DNA of 64,000 nt. Origin: a bacterium (lineage in GTDB: Bacteria; Electryoneota; B3-LCP). Positions 33,483 through 42,269 of this stretch are shown here, piece after piece. Positions within the stretch are counted from its first letter, which is position 1. Each line of letters opens with the position of its first letter. A program made the translations under genes and the position numbers. Where the stretch lies: NCBI GenBank assembly GCA_026394195.1, contig JAPKYS010000043.1, forward strand, positions 1 to 64,000, read 5' to 3'. A model generated the notes under the pieces. That model was not told the DNA's origin. It saw nothing but the letters and a program-made list of their open reading frames with translations, and searched no databases.

Positions 33483-35075
33483 CTAACCTTCCATCAACCA
33501 GGAACGCAGCAGCATCGTGGCGACTTCAGGTTTATTCTTGGTGAAATCAGCAATCTGCTCTTTCTTCGCTTTCCCTTCCATGACTTCCTGCGACAACTCG
33601 TCTTCCATGTCAGGAAGTTGGTAATTCACCTTGGGCAAAGCCTTCTTGGGCTGCATTTGCATCTGCATTTGTCCAGGAAGAAGCTGAGGTGGTCCACCGG
33701 TTGCCGGCGCCAGCATCAGGCCTTCCTGAGCGAGAATCGTACCGGTGCTCTTCAGGTTGCTCTTCAAGAAGCCCCGCAGCATGAAAATCAACATCAGCAG
33801 AACGATTCCCATGATGATTTTGGGGAGCAGGGTTACGATCAAATCCTTGCGTTCTTCGGCTTTCCAGGTCTCGTTGGTATCGGTGAAAGACTCTTTATCG
33901 AAGGCGATGTTGGTTATCTGCAGGTTGTCGCCGCGCTCATCTCGCAGCCCCAAAGCTCCTCTGACCATGTTTGCGAGTGAAGACATCTCATCTGAACTGC
34001 GGGGTGTATACTCCAAAGCGCCGCCGCTGCCCTGCTTGTAAGTCCCATCCACCATGACTGCAACCGACAGCCGTTTAATGGATCCACCAGCATCCACCAG
34101 ATGCTCGACCGTCTTGTTGATTTCATAATTGGAAAGCGAATTTTCTTCCTTTGATGGACCGCCGTCAACGGCGCCGCCCGTGGATTGCGAGCGTTCTTCG
34201 GAACGCACCACCTGGCTTTCCGGATCGAAGATTTCACTGGTACGGTCGAGGCTGGTAAAATCCAGGTCTGCCGACAACCGCACGATTGAGCGTCCTGGAC
34301 CCAAAACCCCGTCCAGCATGGATTGCGCCTTGGCGGCGAGTGAGGCTTCCATCTTGCTCGACAGTTCCATCTGCGTGGAAGAAAGTCCGACCAGCGGATC
34401 CGCAACATTGCCCCCGGATAGCAGATTACCAAACGAATCGAGTATGGTCACATTTTCAGGTTCCAAGCCTTCGACCGAACGAGCCACCAGCGTGCTTATT
34501 CCCCGGATCTGTTCTTCATTGAGGTGGGACCGCCCTTTGAATTTCAGCACCACCGAAGCCGTGGTCTTCTTCTGATCTTGCTTGAAAAGCGACGGTTCCG
34601 GAAGAACCACGTGCACCCGGGCGTCTTCAACTTCGGCGAGGCTGGAAACGGTTCGCCCTAATTCGCCTTCCAGGGCGCGCCGATAGTTTAATTTCTGCAC
34701 GAAATCGGACATCCCCAGGTTAGCGCGGTCAAAAATCTCGTAGCCGACTCCTGCCTGGCTGGGTATTCCTTCGGCAGCCATCTGCAGCCGCAGATCGTAG
34801 ACCCGGTCTTTGGAGACGAGAATGGTCGTGCCGCCGTTTTGCAGCTTATAGGCGATCTTTCCGTCCTGCAATTGATCGCGGATGCGGGAGGCATCCGTTG
34901 GGGATAAATCCGTGAAGAGGATGGTATACTGAGGGCGATTCGCCCAGATCAGCAGAAATGCGATGGCGATTACCGTCACCATGGTGACACTGATCAGGCT
35001 GACTTTCTGGGTCGAAGAGAGCCGTTCGAATAACTCTTTGATTCGCGCAGAATTGACTTTTAAGCTCGGATTCAT
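33483..35075 (-). CDS. fliF: flagellar MS-ring protein FliF
   Basis: 530 residues. An N-terminal membrane helix (about 24-44, VSLISVTMVTVIAIAFLLIWA) precedes YscJ/FliF ring-building motifs (YTILFTDLSPTDASRI, GVGYEIFDRANLGMSDFVQK, RRALEGELGRTVSSLAEVE, ARVHVVLPEPSLF). A second membrane helix (about 425-447) follows. The C-terminal FliG-binding tail ends PEVATMLLRSWLMEG, the canonical form. It forms the MS ring, the first structure assembled. Confidence 0.97.
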   Translation of the reverse strand: MNPSLKVNSARIKELFERLSSTQKVSLISVTMVTVIAIAFLLIWANRPQYTILFTDLSPTDASRIRDQLQDGKIAYKLQNGGTTILVSKDRVYDLRLQMAAEGIPSQAGVGYEIFDRANLGMSDFVQKLNYRRALEGELGRTVSSLAEVEDARVHVVLPEPSLFKQDQKKTTASVVLKFKGRSHLNEEQIRGISTLVARSVEGLEPENVTILDSFGNLLSGGNVADPLVGLSSTQMELSSKMEASLAAKAQSMLDGVLGPGRSIVRLSADLDFTSLDRTSEIFDPESQVVRSEERSQSTGGAVDGGPSKEENSLSNYEINKTVEHLVDAGGSIKRLSVAVMVDGTYKQGSGGALEYTPRSSDEMSSLANMVRGALGLRDERGDNLQITNIAFDKESFTDTNETWKAEERKDLIVTLLPKIIMGIVLLMLIFMLRGFLKSNLKSTGTILAQEGLMLAPATGGPPQLLPGQMQMQMQPKKALPKVNYQLPDMEDELSQEVMEGKAKKEQIADFTKNKPEVATMLLRSWLMEG

Positions 35076-35147
35076 ATCATTCGCTGTTAGCAGGATTTGC
35101 CGGCGCTATTGCCGGGGCCGCTTCTTTATATTATATTGAAAATGGTT

Positions 35148-35456
35148 TCAAATCTGAGTGCGCATCACTTCACGATAAGCGTCCAGAATCTTGTTGCGCA
35201 TCTCCATCATCAGTTGGAAACTGGTCGTCGCTTCTTCCATCGCCACCATCACCTGGTGGATGTTCTCGACGTCTCCGGTGACCAGGCGCTGCGTCGCTGC
35301 TTCCGCATTTTTCTGCAGATTGTTGACGTCACCGACCAGTGATTCCAATACGTCCTTGAAACTGCCCCCTTCGGGAGACTGCTTCTGCGTTTCCGGCGGC
35401 GTTTGCTGCTGCAGGATCGATTGAATGCGCCTAATTTCGTTAATGTCCATCTTCAC
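35148..35456 (-). CDS. fliE: flagellar hook-basal body protein FliE
   Basis: 102 residues, usual length. The conserved C-terminal block is present: GDVENIHQVMVAMEEATTSFQ and LMMEMRNKILDAYREVMRTQI. FliE joins the MS ring and export gate to the rod. It lies between flgC and fliF, the standard order. Confidence 0.95.
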   Translation of the reverse strand: MKMDINEIRRIQSILQQQTPPETQKQSPEGGSFKDVLESLVGDVNNLQKNAEAATQRLVTGDVENIHQVMVAMEEATTSFQLMMEMRNKILDAYREVMRTQI

Positions 35457-35494
35457 TCAACTCCTGATTGTATCGTTATTCCTACAATCGTCCA

Positions 35495-35989
35495 TCATAT
35501 TTCCAAAGCTTTCTTCATCATGGATTTGGCGGCGTTAAGCACAGTTACATTGGCTTCATAAGCTCGGGAAGCGGTAATCAGATCCACCATTTCATTGGCG
35601 ACTTCCACCGCCGGGTAAGCGACGTATCCTTCCGAATTGGCATCAGGATGGTCCGGATCGTACACCAGGCGGGGCGAAGCATTGTCTTCAGAGACATTGG
35701 CTTCGACCTGGCCATTGGTCTCGCTATCCATGCCGTTGTCCATGGTGCTCAGATGCGTGCCTTCGGTAAGCGCCATCGGCAGCTTAAATTCGTGACCTTT
35801 GCCCTGAACGGCGACCTGCTTCTGTACTTCGGCAAATGAGGTGATCTTGCGCTTGTACGGACCCCCTTGATCGGTTCGGGTGGTCTGCGCATTCGCCAAA
35901 TTTTCAGCGATGGCGTCCATCCAGCGGCGGTTAGCATTCAAACCGGCGGCTGAAATTTGAAAGGACGAGAAGATTTTTTCGATCGGCAT
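35495..35989 (-). CDS. flgC: flagellar proximal rod protein FlgC
   Basis: 164 residues from the ATG at 35989 (MPIEKIFSSFQISAAG); AAAGGTG lies six bases upstream. A GTG three codons earlier would overlap that SD and is less likely. N-terminal rod motif MDAIAENLANAQTTRT, central Pro/Glu loop with VYDPDHPDANSEGYVAYP and C-terminal ASRAYEANVTVLNAAKSM are all as expected. Proximal rod subunit exported by the flagellar system. Confidence 0.96.
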   Translation of the reverse strand: MPIEKIFSSFQISAAGLNANRRWMDAIAENLANAQTTRTDQGGPYKRKITSFAEVQKQVAVQGKGHEFKLPMALTEGTHLSTMDNGMDSETNGQVEANVSEDNASPRLVYDPDHPDANSEGYVAYPAVEVANEMVDLITASRAYEANVTVLNAAKSMMKKALEI

Positions 35990-36058
35990 GGTTGTCACCT
36001 TTTTACTTTAGCTGCATCTGCTGGAATCTGCGGCGTATCCGCTCGTGATGCCCCGAGT

Positions 36059-36475
36059 TTAGCGCGACCCACGTATCGCCATTTTCAGCAGGTCAAAATG
36101 CCGGTAAGCCAGCTTGGCTTCAGCTTCGTATTGCAACTGCGTTTGAGCCAGATCCGCCATCTCGCGCTCCATGTTCAGCTCTTCTGATCCCGGACCGTGA
36201 ATCCGGTCATCAGCAATTTCCATCTGAGGGTGTATTTTCCCTGCATTGGAGGTTTTGCGCAGATGTTCCGGCTGAGTCCGCAGCAGTTCGCCTTCCGATC
36301 CTTCCATAGCCTTGCTCAATCTGGACTCAAAGGTTACCAGCTTGCGCTTGTACCCCGGAGTCTGGGCATTGGCGATATTATCCGCAATTGCTTTCTGGCG
36401 CAGAGCTGAAGCATCCAGTCCGCGGTTTAGCGTCGGCAGCGGGGTGCGATTGAAGAGCACATCTTTGAGGTCCAT
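36059..36475 (-). CDS. flgB: flagellar proximal rod protein FlgB
   Basis: 138 residues. The N-terminal rod motif is LRQKAIADNIANAQTPGYKR, and the C-terminal helix pair EREMADLAQTQLQYEAEAKL is typical. First gene of the flagellar transcription unit, starting about 35 bases downstream of the expected start site of a sigma-54 promoter (36521-36536). The operon order flgB-flgC-fliE-fliF is the common one. Confidence 0.96.
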   Translation of the reverse strand: MDLKDVLFNRTPLPTLNRGLDASALRQKAIADNIANAQTPGYKRKLVTFESRLSKAMEGSEGELLRTQPEHLRKTSNAGKIHPQMEIADDRIHGPGSEELNMEREMADLAQTQLQYEAEAKLAYRHFDLLKMAIRGSR

Positions 36476-36520
36476 GGTTGATCCGTTTTAATGGGCCGGA
36501 GGTCTTGTCAGCCTGAAAAA

Positions 36521-36536
36521 GGCAATCTCCATGCCA
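36521..36536 (-). promoter_or_regulatory. sigma-54 promoter of the flgB operon
   Basis: On the minus strand the sequence reads TGGCATGGAGATTGCC. It matches the RpoN consensus TGGCACG-N4-TTGC at 10 of 11 defined positions with correct GG-N10-GC spacing. The expected transcription start is near 36510, giving a leader of about 35 bases before flgB. The neighbouring NtrC-family activator at 36731-38131 is the obvious partner. This is a direct sequence match; activity is inferred. Confidence 0.85.
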
Positions 36537-36584
36537 AGGAGAAACTGGATACAAACAGGGTCACTTCCGCACAAAGCGAGCCCT

Positions 36585-36611
36585 AAAATAAAAAAATCCC
36601 CGCAAGGGGGG
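36585..36611 (-). terminator. Rho-independent terminator of the activator/kinase operon
   Basis: On the minus strand a CCCC-TTGC-GGGG hairpin (36598-36609) is followed by ATTTTTTTATTTT. It lies downstream of the activator stop at 36731 and upstream of the sigma-54 promoter, separating the regulators from the flgB operon. The rest of the 255-base gap holds the palindrome at 36676-36709 and nothing else recognisable. Confidence 0.8.
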
Positions 36612-36675
36612 AAAATTAGAACTGTCGGCAGCGGCAAAAATAACCGGGGGGATCAGGAGACTATCCCATCAAAAG

Positions 36676-36709
36676 AATAGGTCTGTCAAGCAAGCTCGAC
36701 AGACCTATT
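36676..36709 (-). repeat. 12-bp palindrome with GTCTGTC core
   Basis: AATAGGTCTGTC (36676-36687) and GACAGACCTATT (36698-36709) are perfect reverse complements with a ten-base loop, 21 bases beyond the activator stop. The GTCTGTC/GACAGAC core is shared with the palindrome at 10-39. It could be a first-stage terminator stem or a dispersed repeat. Confidence 0.6.
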
Positions 36710-36730
36710 TCAGAAGGATCCCATATATTT

Positions 36731-38131
36731 TCAGTTGATCTCATCGCCATCGTTATCGCGGTATTCCTTGATTTTGTTGCGCAGGGTGCGGATGGAGATG
36801 TCCAACAGTTTGGCTGTCTTGGTGCGGTTGGATTTCTGGGAGTTGAGCGTCTTCACGATGATCCACTTTTCGAAGTCTCGCAGGCTGGTGCCGGGGATCT
36901 GGGGAATGTCTTCCACTGCTCCTGATTGCGACCGGTTGCCCATCAGCAAGTCACAGGGTTCTATGGCACAATTGCGGCAGAGCACCACTGACCGTTCGAT
37001 GCGGTTAGCCAGTTCACGGACATTGCCGGGCCAATCGCAGCGCAGCAGGTAACTCATCGCTTCTTCGGAGATGCTGGTGACTTGCTTGCTATACTCCTTG
37101 GAGTACCTTTCCAGAAAATGGTGCGCCAGCAGCGGGATGTCTTCGCGGCGCCGGTGCAGCGGGGGCAGATGCACGTTGATGACGTTCAATCGGTAGTAGA
37201 GGTCTTTGCGGAAGCGGCCCTTTTCCACCTCTTCTTCCAGGTTGCGATTGGTGGTGGCGATCACGCGGATATCCACCTGGATGGTCTCGGAACCCCCGAT
37301 GCGCTCGAATTCCCGTTCCTGCAGCACCCGCAGCAACTTGGCTTGCAGCCCCGAAGCCATTTCGCTGATTTCGTCGAAGAGGATGGTGCCGCCGTCAGCC
37401 TGTTCGAATTTGCCCCGCGCCCGGGCGAAGGCGTGGGTGTAGGCGCCCTTTTCATGGCCGAAAAGTTCGGATTCAATCAAACCTTCAGGGAGAGATGCGC
37501 AATTGATCTTGATAAATGGTTTGTCCTTGCGGGGACTGTTGTAATGAATCGCTCTCGCCACCAATTCCTTGCCGGTTCCCGATTCGCCTTCGATCAGAAC
37601 GGTGGTGTGATTGGGCGTGACCATTTTCAACAGATCGAACACTTCTTGCATGGCTTTGGACTGCCCGATGATTGAACTGAAACCGTACTTGTCGGAAAGT
37701 TCGTTGCGCAGGTAGCGGTTTTCGTTGATCAGACGCTTGTGTTCCAGAGCTTTATCGATGATCAGCTCGATTTCGCCGGAGGTGAACGGCTTGGTAACGT
37801 AATCAAAGGCGCCAAGCCGCATGGCTTCGACGGCATTTTCAATCGATCCGTAAGCCGTCATCATGATCGACTGGGTTTCCGGTTGATGAGCTTTAAGAAA
37901 GCGTAAAAGATCCAAACCCGTGACTCCCGGCATCTTCAGATCGGTCAGGATCAGATCGTAGGTCTCTTCTTTGAGGATGTTTTTAGCGTGCTTACCGTCT
38001 TCAGCGATATCCACATGATACGAGCGGCGCGTCAGCGCTTCCCGCAAAAAGTCGCGGACCAGCTCTTCATCATCGACTACCAGGATTCGTACTGAGGAAT
38101 TTGAACCATTCACAGAAGCCCCCATTTCCAT
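36731..38131 (-). CDS. NtrC-family sigma-54 activator (FlgR/FleR-like)
   Basis: 466 residues. Receiver (about 14-130: ILVVDDEELVRDFL, DLILTDLKMPGVTG, VTKPFTSGEIE) and AAA+ domain (about 155-385: Walker A IEGESGTGKELVARAIHY, Walker B DGGTILFDEISEMA, arginine-finger region ATTNRNLEEEVEKGRFRKDL). A Fis-type HTH ends the protein (about 425-460: NRTKTAKLLDISIRTLRNKI). The sigma-54 contact loop reads GAYTHA (37430-37447), not GAFTGA. It is co-transcribed with the kinase (27-base gap) and faces the sigma-54 promoter of flgB, so flagellar control is the best inference. Confidence 0.92.
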   Translation of the reverse strand: MEMGASVNGSNSSVRILVVDDEELVRDFLREALTRRSYHVDIAEDGKHAKNILKEETYDLILTDLKMPGVTGLDLLRFLKAHQPETQSIMMTAYGSIENAVEAMRLGAFDYVTKPFTSGEIELIIDKALEHKRLINENRYLRNELSDKYGFSSIIGQSKAMQEVFDLLKMVTPNHTTVLIEGESGTGKELVARAIHYNSPRKDKPFIKINCASLPEGLIESELFGHEKGAYTHAFARARGKFEQADGGTILFDEISEMASGLQAKLLRVLQEREFERIGGSETIQVDIRVIATTNRNLEEEVEKGRFRKDLYYRLNVINVHLPPLHRRREDIPLLAHHFLERYSKEYSKQVTSISEEAMSYLLRCDWPGNVRELANRIERSVVLCRNCAIEPCDLLMGNRSQSGAVEDIPQIPGTSLRDFEKWIIVKTLNSQKSNRTKTAKLLDISIRTLRNKIKEYRDNDGDEIN

Positions 38132-38158
38132 TGGACGAGTTCCCCCGTTTGGGCAGGT

Positions 38159-39406
38159 CTAAATAATTGGCAAGATAGCAGTAAACTGCGCGCCACCTCC
38201 TTCCGGACTGCTGCATTCGATAGATCCGTGATGAAGTTCGACAATCTTGCGGACGATGGCCAGACCCAATCCAGTCCCCTGTATCTTGGTGCTGAAGAAT
38301 GGACTGAAGATCTTTTCTGCATTTTCCGTCGCTACTCCCGGGCCAAAATCCCGTACGAAAAGCCGGATCTCATTGGCGAGGAGGTTGTAGCGGTATCCCG
38401 CGACCATCTCTGCTTGTTCTTCGGCAGCTTCCCAGGAATTCTTCATTAAATTGAGCAATAGTTGTTTCAACTTTTCGGCGTCTACCTTGGCGGCGCAGGG
38501 TTCAGCCGGGAAATCTCTCTTGACGCTCGCCTGCCCATCAGCGCCTATTTCGATCAATCCGATGGCTTGTTCGAAGATCGGTTCGACCCTCTGCCGTCTG
38601 AATTCCCCGGGACAGTCCTGAGTCAGGATCAGGAGGTTGGAAGCGATCCGGTCCAGCGAATCCACGCCTTCGATGATCCGCCGCGCCATCTTATGGCTCT
38701 TGCTGTGGGGAGGTAGATCTTCAAGCAGCAATCCGGCAAATCCTTTGATGCCCGCAAGGGGGTTGCGTAGCTCGTGAGCCACCTGAGCGGCCATCTCACC
38801 TAACGCCGCCAGCGTCTTCTGCTGCAGCATCTGCCGTTCCAGCGACCGTACCTGGGAAAAATCTTCCAGGGTCTCAATGACGCCGATCCGTTCGCCCGCG
38901 GTCGAGGTCACCCAGGCTGATGAGCTTTTCACGGTTGTGCTGCCACCGCCCTTTAAAGGCAGCTCCCGTTCCAGATGGGTGGTGGGTTGACCGGTCAGCA
39001 GTGTTCTAAGCAGAGGCGCATCGTTGCCCATTTCGCCGGTCAGGAAGTCATGATAATTGCCCCCTAAGACTTCCGCTCCGGTATATCCGGTCATGTCCTC
39101 GGCGGTGCGATTGAATATGGTAATCCGCCCTTCCAGATCCACGACGATAACGCCCGAATCGACCGAGGAGAGAATATCTTCCAGGTAGCGGTTGGCTCGG
39201 TCCAGTTCCAGGTTCTTTTCTTGCAGTTTGAGATTGGCTTGTTCGAGTTCTGCAGCCAGACTCTCGGCAGCCTTTTCCAGGCGGTTGTAGGCCTGGTTCA
39301 GCGTCACCGTGCTCTTGTTGAAAAACTGAAATGCTTCGACTAAAGCGATCAGCTCTTCATCGCCACCCTTAGGCTTTTTCGTCGCAGGGTTGGAGGGATT
39401 CAGCAT
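38159..39406 (-). CDS. soluble PAS histidine kinase (FlgS/FleS-like)
   Basis: 415 residues, no membrane segment. N-terminal coiled coil (about 40-75), PAS domain (about 75-190: SSVDSGVIVVDLEGRITIFN), H-box LGEMAAQVAHELRNPLAGIK and complete HATPase_c (N-box LLLNLMKNSWEAAEEQ, G1 FVRDFGPGVATENAEK, G2 STKIQGTGLGLAIVR). It is the presumed phosphodonor for the sigma-54 activator encoded next. Cytoplasmic kinases of this kind check flagellar assembly in Campylobacter and Pseudomonas; whether this one senses the export apparatus cannot be seen from sequence. Confidence 0.9.
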   Translation of the reverse strand: MLNPSNPATKKPKGGDEELIALVEAFQFFNKSTVTLNQAYNRLEKAAESLAAELEQANLKLQEKNLELDRANRYLEDILSSVDSGVIVVDLEGRITIFNRTAEDMTGYTGAEVLGGNYHDFLTGEMGNDAPLLRTLLTGQPTTHLERELPLKGGGSTTVKSSSAWVTSTAGERIGVIETLEDFSQVRSLERQMLQQKTLAALGEMAAQVAHELRNPLAGIKGFAGLLLEDLPPHSKSHKMARRIIEGVDSLDRIASNLLILTQDCPGEFRRQRVEPIFEQAIGLIEIGADGQASVKRDFPAEPCAAKVDAEKLKQLLLNLMKNSWEAAEEQAEMVAGYRYNLLANEIRLFVRDFGPGVATENAEKIFSPFFSTKIQGTGLGLAIVRKIVELHHGSIECSSPEGGGAQFTAILPII

Positions 39407-39971
39407 GCTGTGATCCGGTACGGCGCTGTGAAATTAAGCACATAGACGGCAATCCTGCCCGGAGGCAGGAATAGAGATGAAAAAACCACCCGTCAAATTG
39501 CTCATGACAAAATCAATGCCAGAAGTTTGCCAGGAGGCAGTGATCCGTCGCTTGGAGACAAACCAGCTGACGCGTGATTCCGGATGAATGCCGTTAACAA
39601 GCCTAAAAGACCGAATTGGACGACTCTTTCAAGAATAGTGTGGTTGAAATCAATCTCAATTCTCAGTCAGGCTTGCCGTTTTTTGGTTGAGTGCAATATA
39701 AGTAAAATCTGCCCATGAGGCAAATATTTTCTGGTCTAATGTGGGGGGAGCGGAAAAAATTATCCTCTAAAATCTCGATGGGCGCTCAAGAATCTCAAAC
39801 GTCAATAGGTTAATGCTTGGCGTCGGAATTACGTCAGTCCTTTACTAGGAAATCCGCCGCCGCCCTTCTGATTGACATAAAATTTTTAGCCTGTTAATGG
39901 AAACACAATCGATCTTTTTTTAGTTAGGAAAGGCAATATACCCAAGAAACCAATCAAATCTGGAAAATGTA
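39407..39971 (+). other. 565-base intergenic region between divergent genes
   Basis: Separates the minus-strand kinase from the plus-strand TonB receptor. I see a small hairpin (CCTGCC/GGCAGG, 39454-39469), an AT-rich stretch toward 39900 and one plausible promoter (39673-39702). No tRNA, small gene or sigma-54 site with correct spacing was found on either strand. Confidence 0.6.
39673..39702 (+). promoter_or_regulatory. candidate sigma-70-type promoter for the TonB receptor operon
   Basis: TTGCCG (39673-39678), 18-base spacer, TATAAG (39697-39702), pointing to the receptor gene with a leader of about 260 bases. The match is moderate and the leader long, so this is tentative. Confidence 0.3.
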
Positions 39972-42269
39972 ATGAGAGTTTGCTTGACCAGTATTTTTAT
40001 GTCCCTGGCGCTGATCGGCAATGTCCTCGCTGCCGAATCGGGAGGATATCCGATCCGCGGCTTTGTGCTGGACGCCACCAGCGCTGAACCGCTGCCTTCG
40101 GCGAATGTGACCATTGCCGGAACTGACCGGGGCGCTTCGACCAACCTGGACGGTTACTTTGTTATCGACTATCTGCAACCAGGAAGCTACTTCCTAACCG
40201 TGGCGTACATGGGCTATCACAATCTGAAGAAAACGGTCTCCGTGACGGATAAGGTGATGGACCCTCTTCGCATCGAGTTGGTGCCCACCACCTTGCAGAT
40301 GGAAGATATTGAAGTTATCTACAACAAGGAAGACGAGGAGGTGGACGACCGGCAGAGTCCTCAAGTGTCTGCTATCCCCATGGACGTCAACACCATCCGC
40401 CGCATGCCTTCATTGGGTGGAGAGATGGACGTGCTGCGCACTTTGCAGCAATTGCCGGGAGTCAAGGCTTCATCGGACCTCAACAGCGCCCTGTACGTGC
40501 GCGGCGGCAGCCCGGATCAGACCTTGATCCTGATGGATCACAACGTGGTGTACAACCCTTCGCACCTCTTCGGCCTGTTCAGCACCTTCAATGCCGACGC
40601 GGTTAAGCGCATTGAACTGTTAAAGGGTGGTTTCCCGGCAGAATACGGTGGTCGTTCCGGCAGCGTGTTGGACGTGATCACCAACGAAGGCAACCGCAAG
40701 AAAACCGAAGGAATGTTTTCTTTGGGGATCATCTCTTCACGCGCCGCTCTGGAAGGTCCGCTGCCGAAAGGGAGAGGGAGTTATGCGCTATCAGCGCGCC
40801 GCACCTACATGGAACCCATCATCGATCAGATCCGCAAATCCACGGGTACCGATCTTCCTGATTATTATTTCTGGGATGGCAACGGCAAAGTCAACCTGGA
40901 TCTGACCCCGAAGACTACGCTGACTCTGGCTGGGTATTGGGGCTCCGACCATTTAAAATTAGATACCGGTCCCACTGACAGTCCCATACGCGTCAAGCTG
41001 GACTGGGGTAACCGCACCTTCAGCAGCCGACTGCGACAGGTTTTAAGCCGCAACATGTTCTTCTCGGTCAGCGCCGCGGTCAGCCGTTATGAATCGGGAT
41101 GGACCTTCGAAAACGACGGCGTGAAGGTCGAAGACGCCGATGATCGCCTGGTAGATTATTCGCTTAAATCCGATCTCGAATTGCTGGGCGGACAAAACCA
41201 CCACCTGAAGACCGGAATCTGGATCAGCCGCTACGATTTCCTGCTGAAGATGTTCAACGATGAGAAGCCCATCGTCGACGTCGACGCAGCGACCTATAAT
41301 TATTCCTGGTACGCTCAGGACCGGTGGGTGATCCATCCCATGTTTGAAGTCGAACCCGGCGTAAGAGCCTACTACCACGCTGCCGGGAACCGCTACCGCC
41401 TGGATCCCCGGCTGGCTATGGTATTCCACTATGGACCCGACATGCGCTTCAAGCTCGCCGGAGGACGCTATACTCAATGGATCGCCTTGATCAACTTCGG
41501 CGAAGGCATGTCCAACTTCGACATCTGGACGCCCATCGACGAGACGATTGAACCGACCTATTGCGATCAGGGTGTATTGGGGTTCGAATGGGAACCGCGG
41601 CAGGATCTCGAATTCACGACTGAGACCTATTACACCGACATGAAGAACGTTCACATCTTCAACAGCCTGATTTCGGACAAGTCCACCGACGCGTCCAAGG
41701 CATACTTGACCGGCAAAGGGTACGCCTATGGCTGGGAATGGATGCTGCGCCGGAAAGAGGGCAGGCTGACTGGCTGGGTGGGCTATTCTCTTTCCTGGAC
41801 CAGGCGCCGCTTCCCGGACACCTATCAGAACAACGGGCAGTGGTACTATCCCAAGTGGGATCGCCGCCATGATTTCATCGCCACCGGCATGTATGAACTG
41901 AATGATCGTTGGGATCTTTCGGCATCCTGGCGTTACAACACCGGTCAGGGCTTCACGCAGCCCCTCGGTCTGTCCACCCTGCGCATCGCCGGCGTTGACC
42001 CTCAATACCTCGGTGACGACGGTCGTTGGGTCATCAATGGTGAACTGAATAACTATCGATTCCCATCCGATCACCGGTTAGACGTGACCGCCACCTGGAA
42101 ACACCATTTTTTCACGCTGCCGGCCAAGTTGAACATCAGTATCTTCAACGTTTACAGCCGCCGCAGCTATTGGATGCGGGTCACCTATACCAACAAAAAT
42201 CCGGTGGAGATCAAGGACGTCAAGCTGCTGCCGATACTCCCCATGATCAGCTATGAAGTGAGGTTTTAA
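39972..42269 (+). CDS. TonB-dependent outer membrane receptor
   Basis: 765 residues. Signal peptide (about 1-21, LTSIFMSLALIGNVLAAE), CarboxypepD_reg-like domain (about 28-115: IRGFVLDATSAEPLPSANV, FVIDYLQPGSYFLTVAYMG) and plug (about 140-245: LRTLQQLPGVKASSD, YVRGGSPDQTLILMDHNVVY, IELLKGGFPAEYGGRSGSVL). A 22-strand-type barrel rich in aromatic girdle residues follows, ending YEVRF. The aromatic C-terminus suits BAM insertion. No SusD-like gene follows; instead a DUF4249-like lipoprotein overlaps it by one base. Substrate unknown. Confidence 0.92.
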   Translation: MRVCLTSIFMSLALIGNVLAAESGGYPIRGFVLDATSAEPLPSANVTIAGTDRGASTNLDGYFVIDYLQPGSYFLTVAYMGYHNLKKTVSVTDKVMDPLRIELVPTTLQMEDIEVIYNKEDEEVDDRQSPQVSAIPMDVNTIRRMPSLGGEMDVLRTLQQLPGVKASSDLNSALYVRGGSPDQTLILMDHNVVYNPSHLFGLFSTFNADAVKRIELLKGGFPAEYGGRSGSVLDVITNEGNRKKTEGMFSLGIISSRAALEGPLPKGRGSYALSARRTYMEPIIDQIRKSTGTDLPDYYFWDGNGKVNLDLTPKTTLTLAGYWGSDHLKLDTGPTDSPIRVKLDWGNRTFSSRLRQVLSRNMFFSVSAAVSRYESGWTFENDGVKVEDADDRLVDYSLKSDLELLGGQNHHLKTGIWISRYDFLLKMFNDEKPIVDVDAATYNYSWYAQDRWVIHPMFEVEPGVRAYYHAAGNRYRLDPRLAMVFHYGPDMRFKLAGGRYTQWIALINFGEGMSNFDIWTPIDETIEPTYCDQGVLGFEWEPRQDLEFTTETYYTDMKNVHIFNSLISDKSTDASKAYLTGKGYAYGWEWMLRRKEGRLTGWVGYSLSWTRRRFPDTYQNNGQWYYPKWDRRHDFIATGMYELNDRWDLSASWRYNTGQGFTQPLGLSTLRIAGVDPQYLGDDGRWVINGELNNYRFPSDHRLDVTATWKHHFFTLPAKLNISIFNVYSRRSYWMRVTYTNKNPVEIKDVKLLPILPMISYEVRF

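Noticed and set aside
39450..39470. Minus-strand GGGCAGGATTGCC as a sigma-54 site for the kinase gene
   Set aside because: GG to GC spacing is 8, not 10; the sequence is better explained by a small hairpin.
39815..39835. TGGCGTCGGAATTACG as a sigma-54 site for the TonB receptor
   Set aside because: The GG-N10 spacing is near right but the essential GC at -12 is AC.
41043..42074. 343-codon open frame antisense to the TonB receptor
   Set aside because: A complement of biased third positions in a real gene: no SD, no family, and the sense strand encodes clear receptor motifs.
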